A stretch of DNA of 14,674 nt from Clostridia bacterium (GTDB lineage Bacteria > Bacillota > Clostridia > Oscillospirales > Acutalibacteraceae): the NCBI GenBank assembly GCA_900766945.1, contig CAAFXD010000235.1, positions 1 through 14,674 of the forward strand, given 5' to 3'. The translations under genes were made by a program, and so were the position numbers. Shown piece by piece: positions 14,646-14,674 of this stretch; positions within the stretch are counted from its first letter, which is position 1, and the number at the start of each line of letters is the position of its first letter. Under the pieces are notes generated by a model that saw only the letters and a list, made by a program, of their open reading frames with translations, made no database searches and had not been told where the DNA came from.

Positions 14646-14674
14646 TCAAACCCCCATTTTTTTGAGTTTCCCCA
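14646..14674 (-). CDS. Possible C-terminal end of an upstream gene, perhaps ruvC (partial)
   Basis: The frame entering from the right edge reads GKLKKMGV and ends in TGA at 14648-14646, 3 bases before the ruvA start. A basic C-terminal tail, the tight spacing, and the usual ruvC-ruvA-ruvB order make ruvC the best guess. Eight residues cannot prove it; another frame or an untranslated leader remains possible. Confidence 0.35.

Overview
The window looks like a chromosomal housekeeping segment from a Clostridia-type Bacillota genome, probably Oscillospirales. I infer this from ClpE-type, DUF5711, YetF/DUF421 and clostridial cupin family members, strong purine-rich ribosome binding sites, sigma-A promoters, and an ecfA1-ecfA2-ecfT module beside truA. 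No transposase, integrase, phage gene or CRISPR array is visible. All genes are on the minus strand except two at the left end.

Right to left (direction of transcription): a possible last codons of ruvC, then ruvA, ruvB, glmM, an unassigned class I methyltransferase, ecfA1, ecfA2, ecfT, truA and a DUF5711 membrane-anchored protein (14674 to 6174). Gaps are 24 bp or less, several genes overlap, and no terminator is visible inside, so this reads as one long operon. It combines Holliday junction processing, amino-sugar supply for cell wall, RNA modification and vitamin uptake. Next, a clear promoter at 6139-6167 starts a second unit, cvpA, pgsA, clpE, which ends at a perfect hairpin terminator at 2351-2388. 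pgsA makes phosphatidylglycerol phosphate; clpE is a zinc-finger Hsp100 unfoldase.

The most interesting part is 1381-2280. A promoter at 2250-2278 precedes a 54-residue small protein gene (2036-2200). Then a near-consensus promoter (1960-1988) starts a leader that folds as a SAM-I type riboswitch (1841-1953), directly followed by an intrinsic terminator (1795-1834) and a well-placed ribosome binding site for a 125-residue protein of unknown family (1381-1758). The aptamer keeps the P2 kink-turn, the conserved GCAACC and AAGGTGCTAA segments and a pseudoknot whose pairing is changed on both sides (CAAG with CUUG), but it has essentially no P4 hairpin. The riboswitch thus points to an unrecognised gene as a member of the SAM/methionine regulon.

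At the left end, on the plus strand, are a single-domain cupin (153-608), a terminator (625-661) and a DUF421/YetF membrane protein (724-1401). The last of these overlaps the riboswitch-controlled gene tail to tail by 21 bp, with no terminator between them. The first 152 bases hold a hairpin and a string that resembles a tRNA 3' end but is not a tRNA gene.
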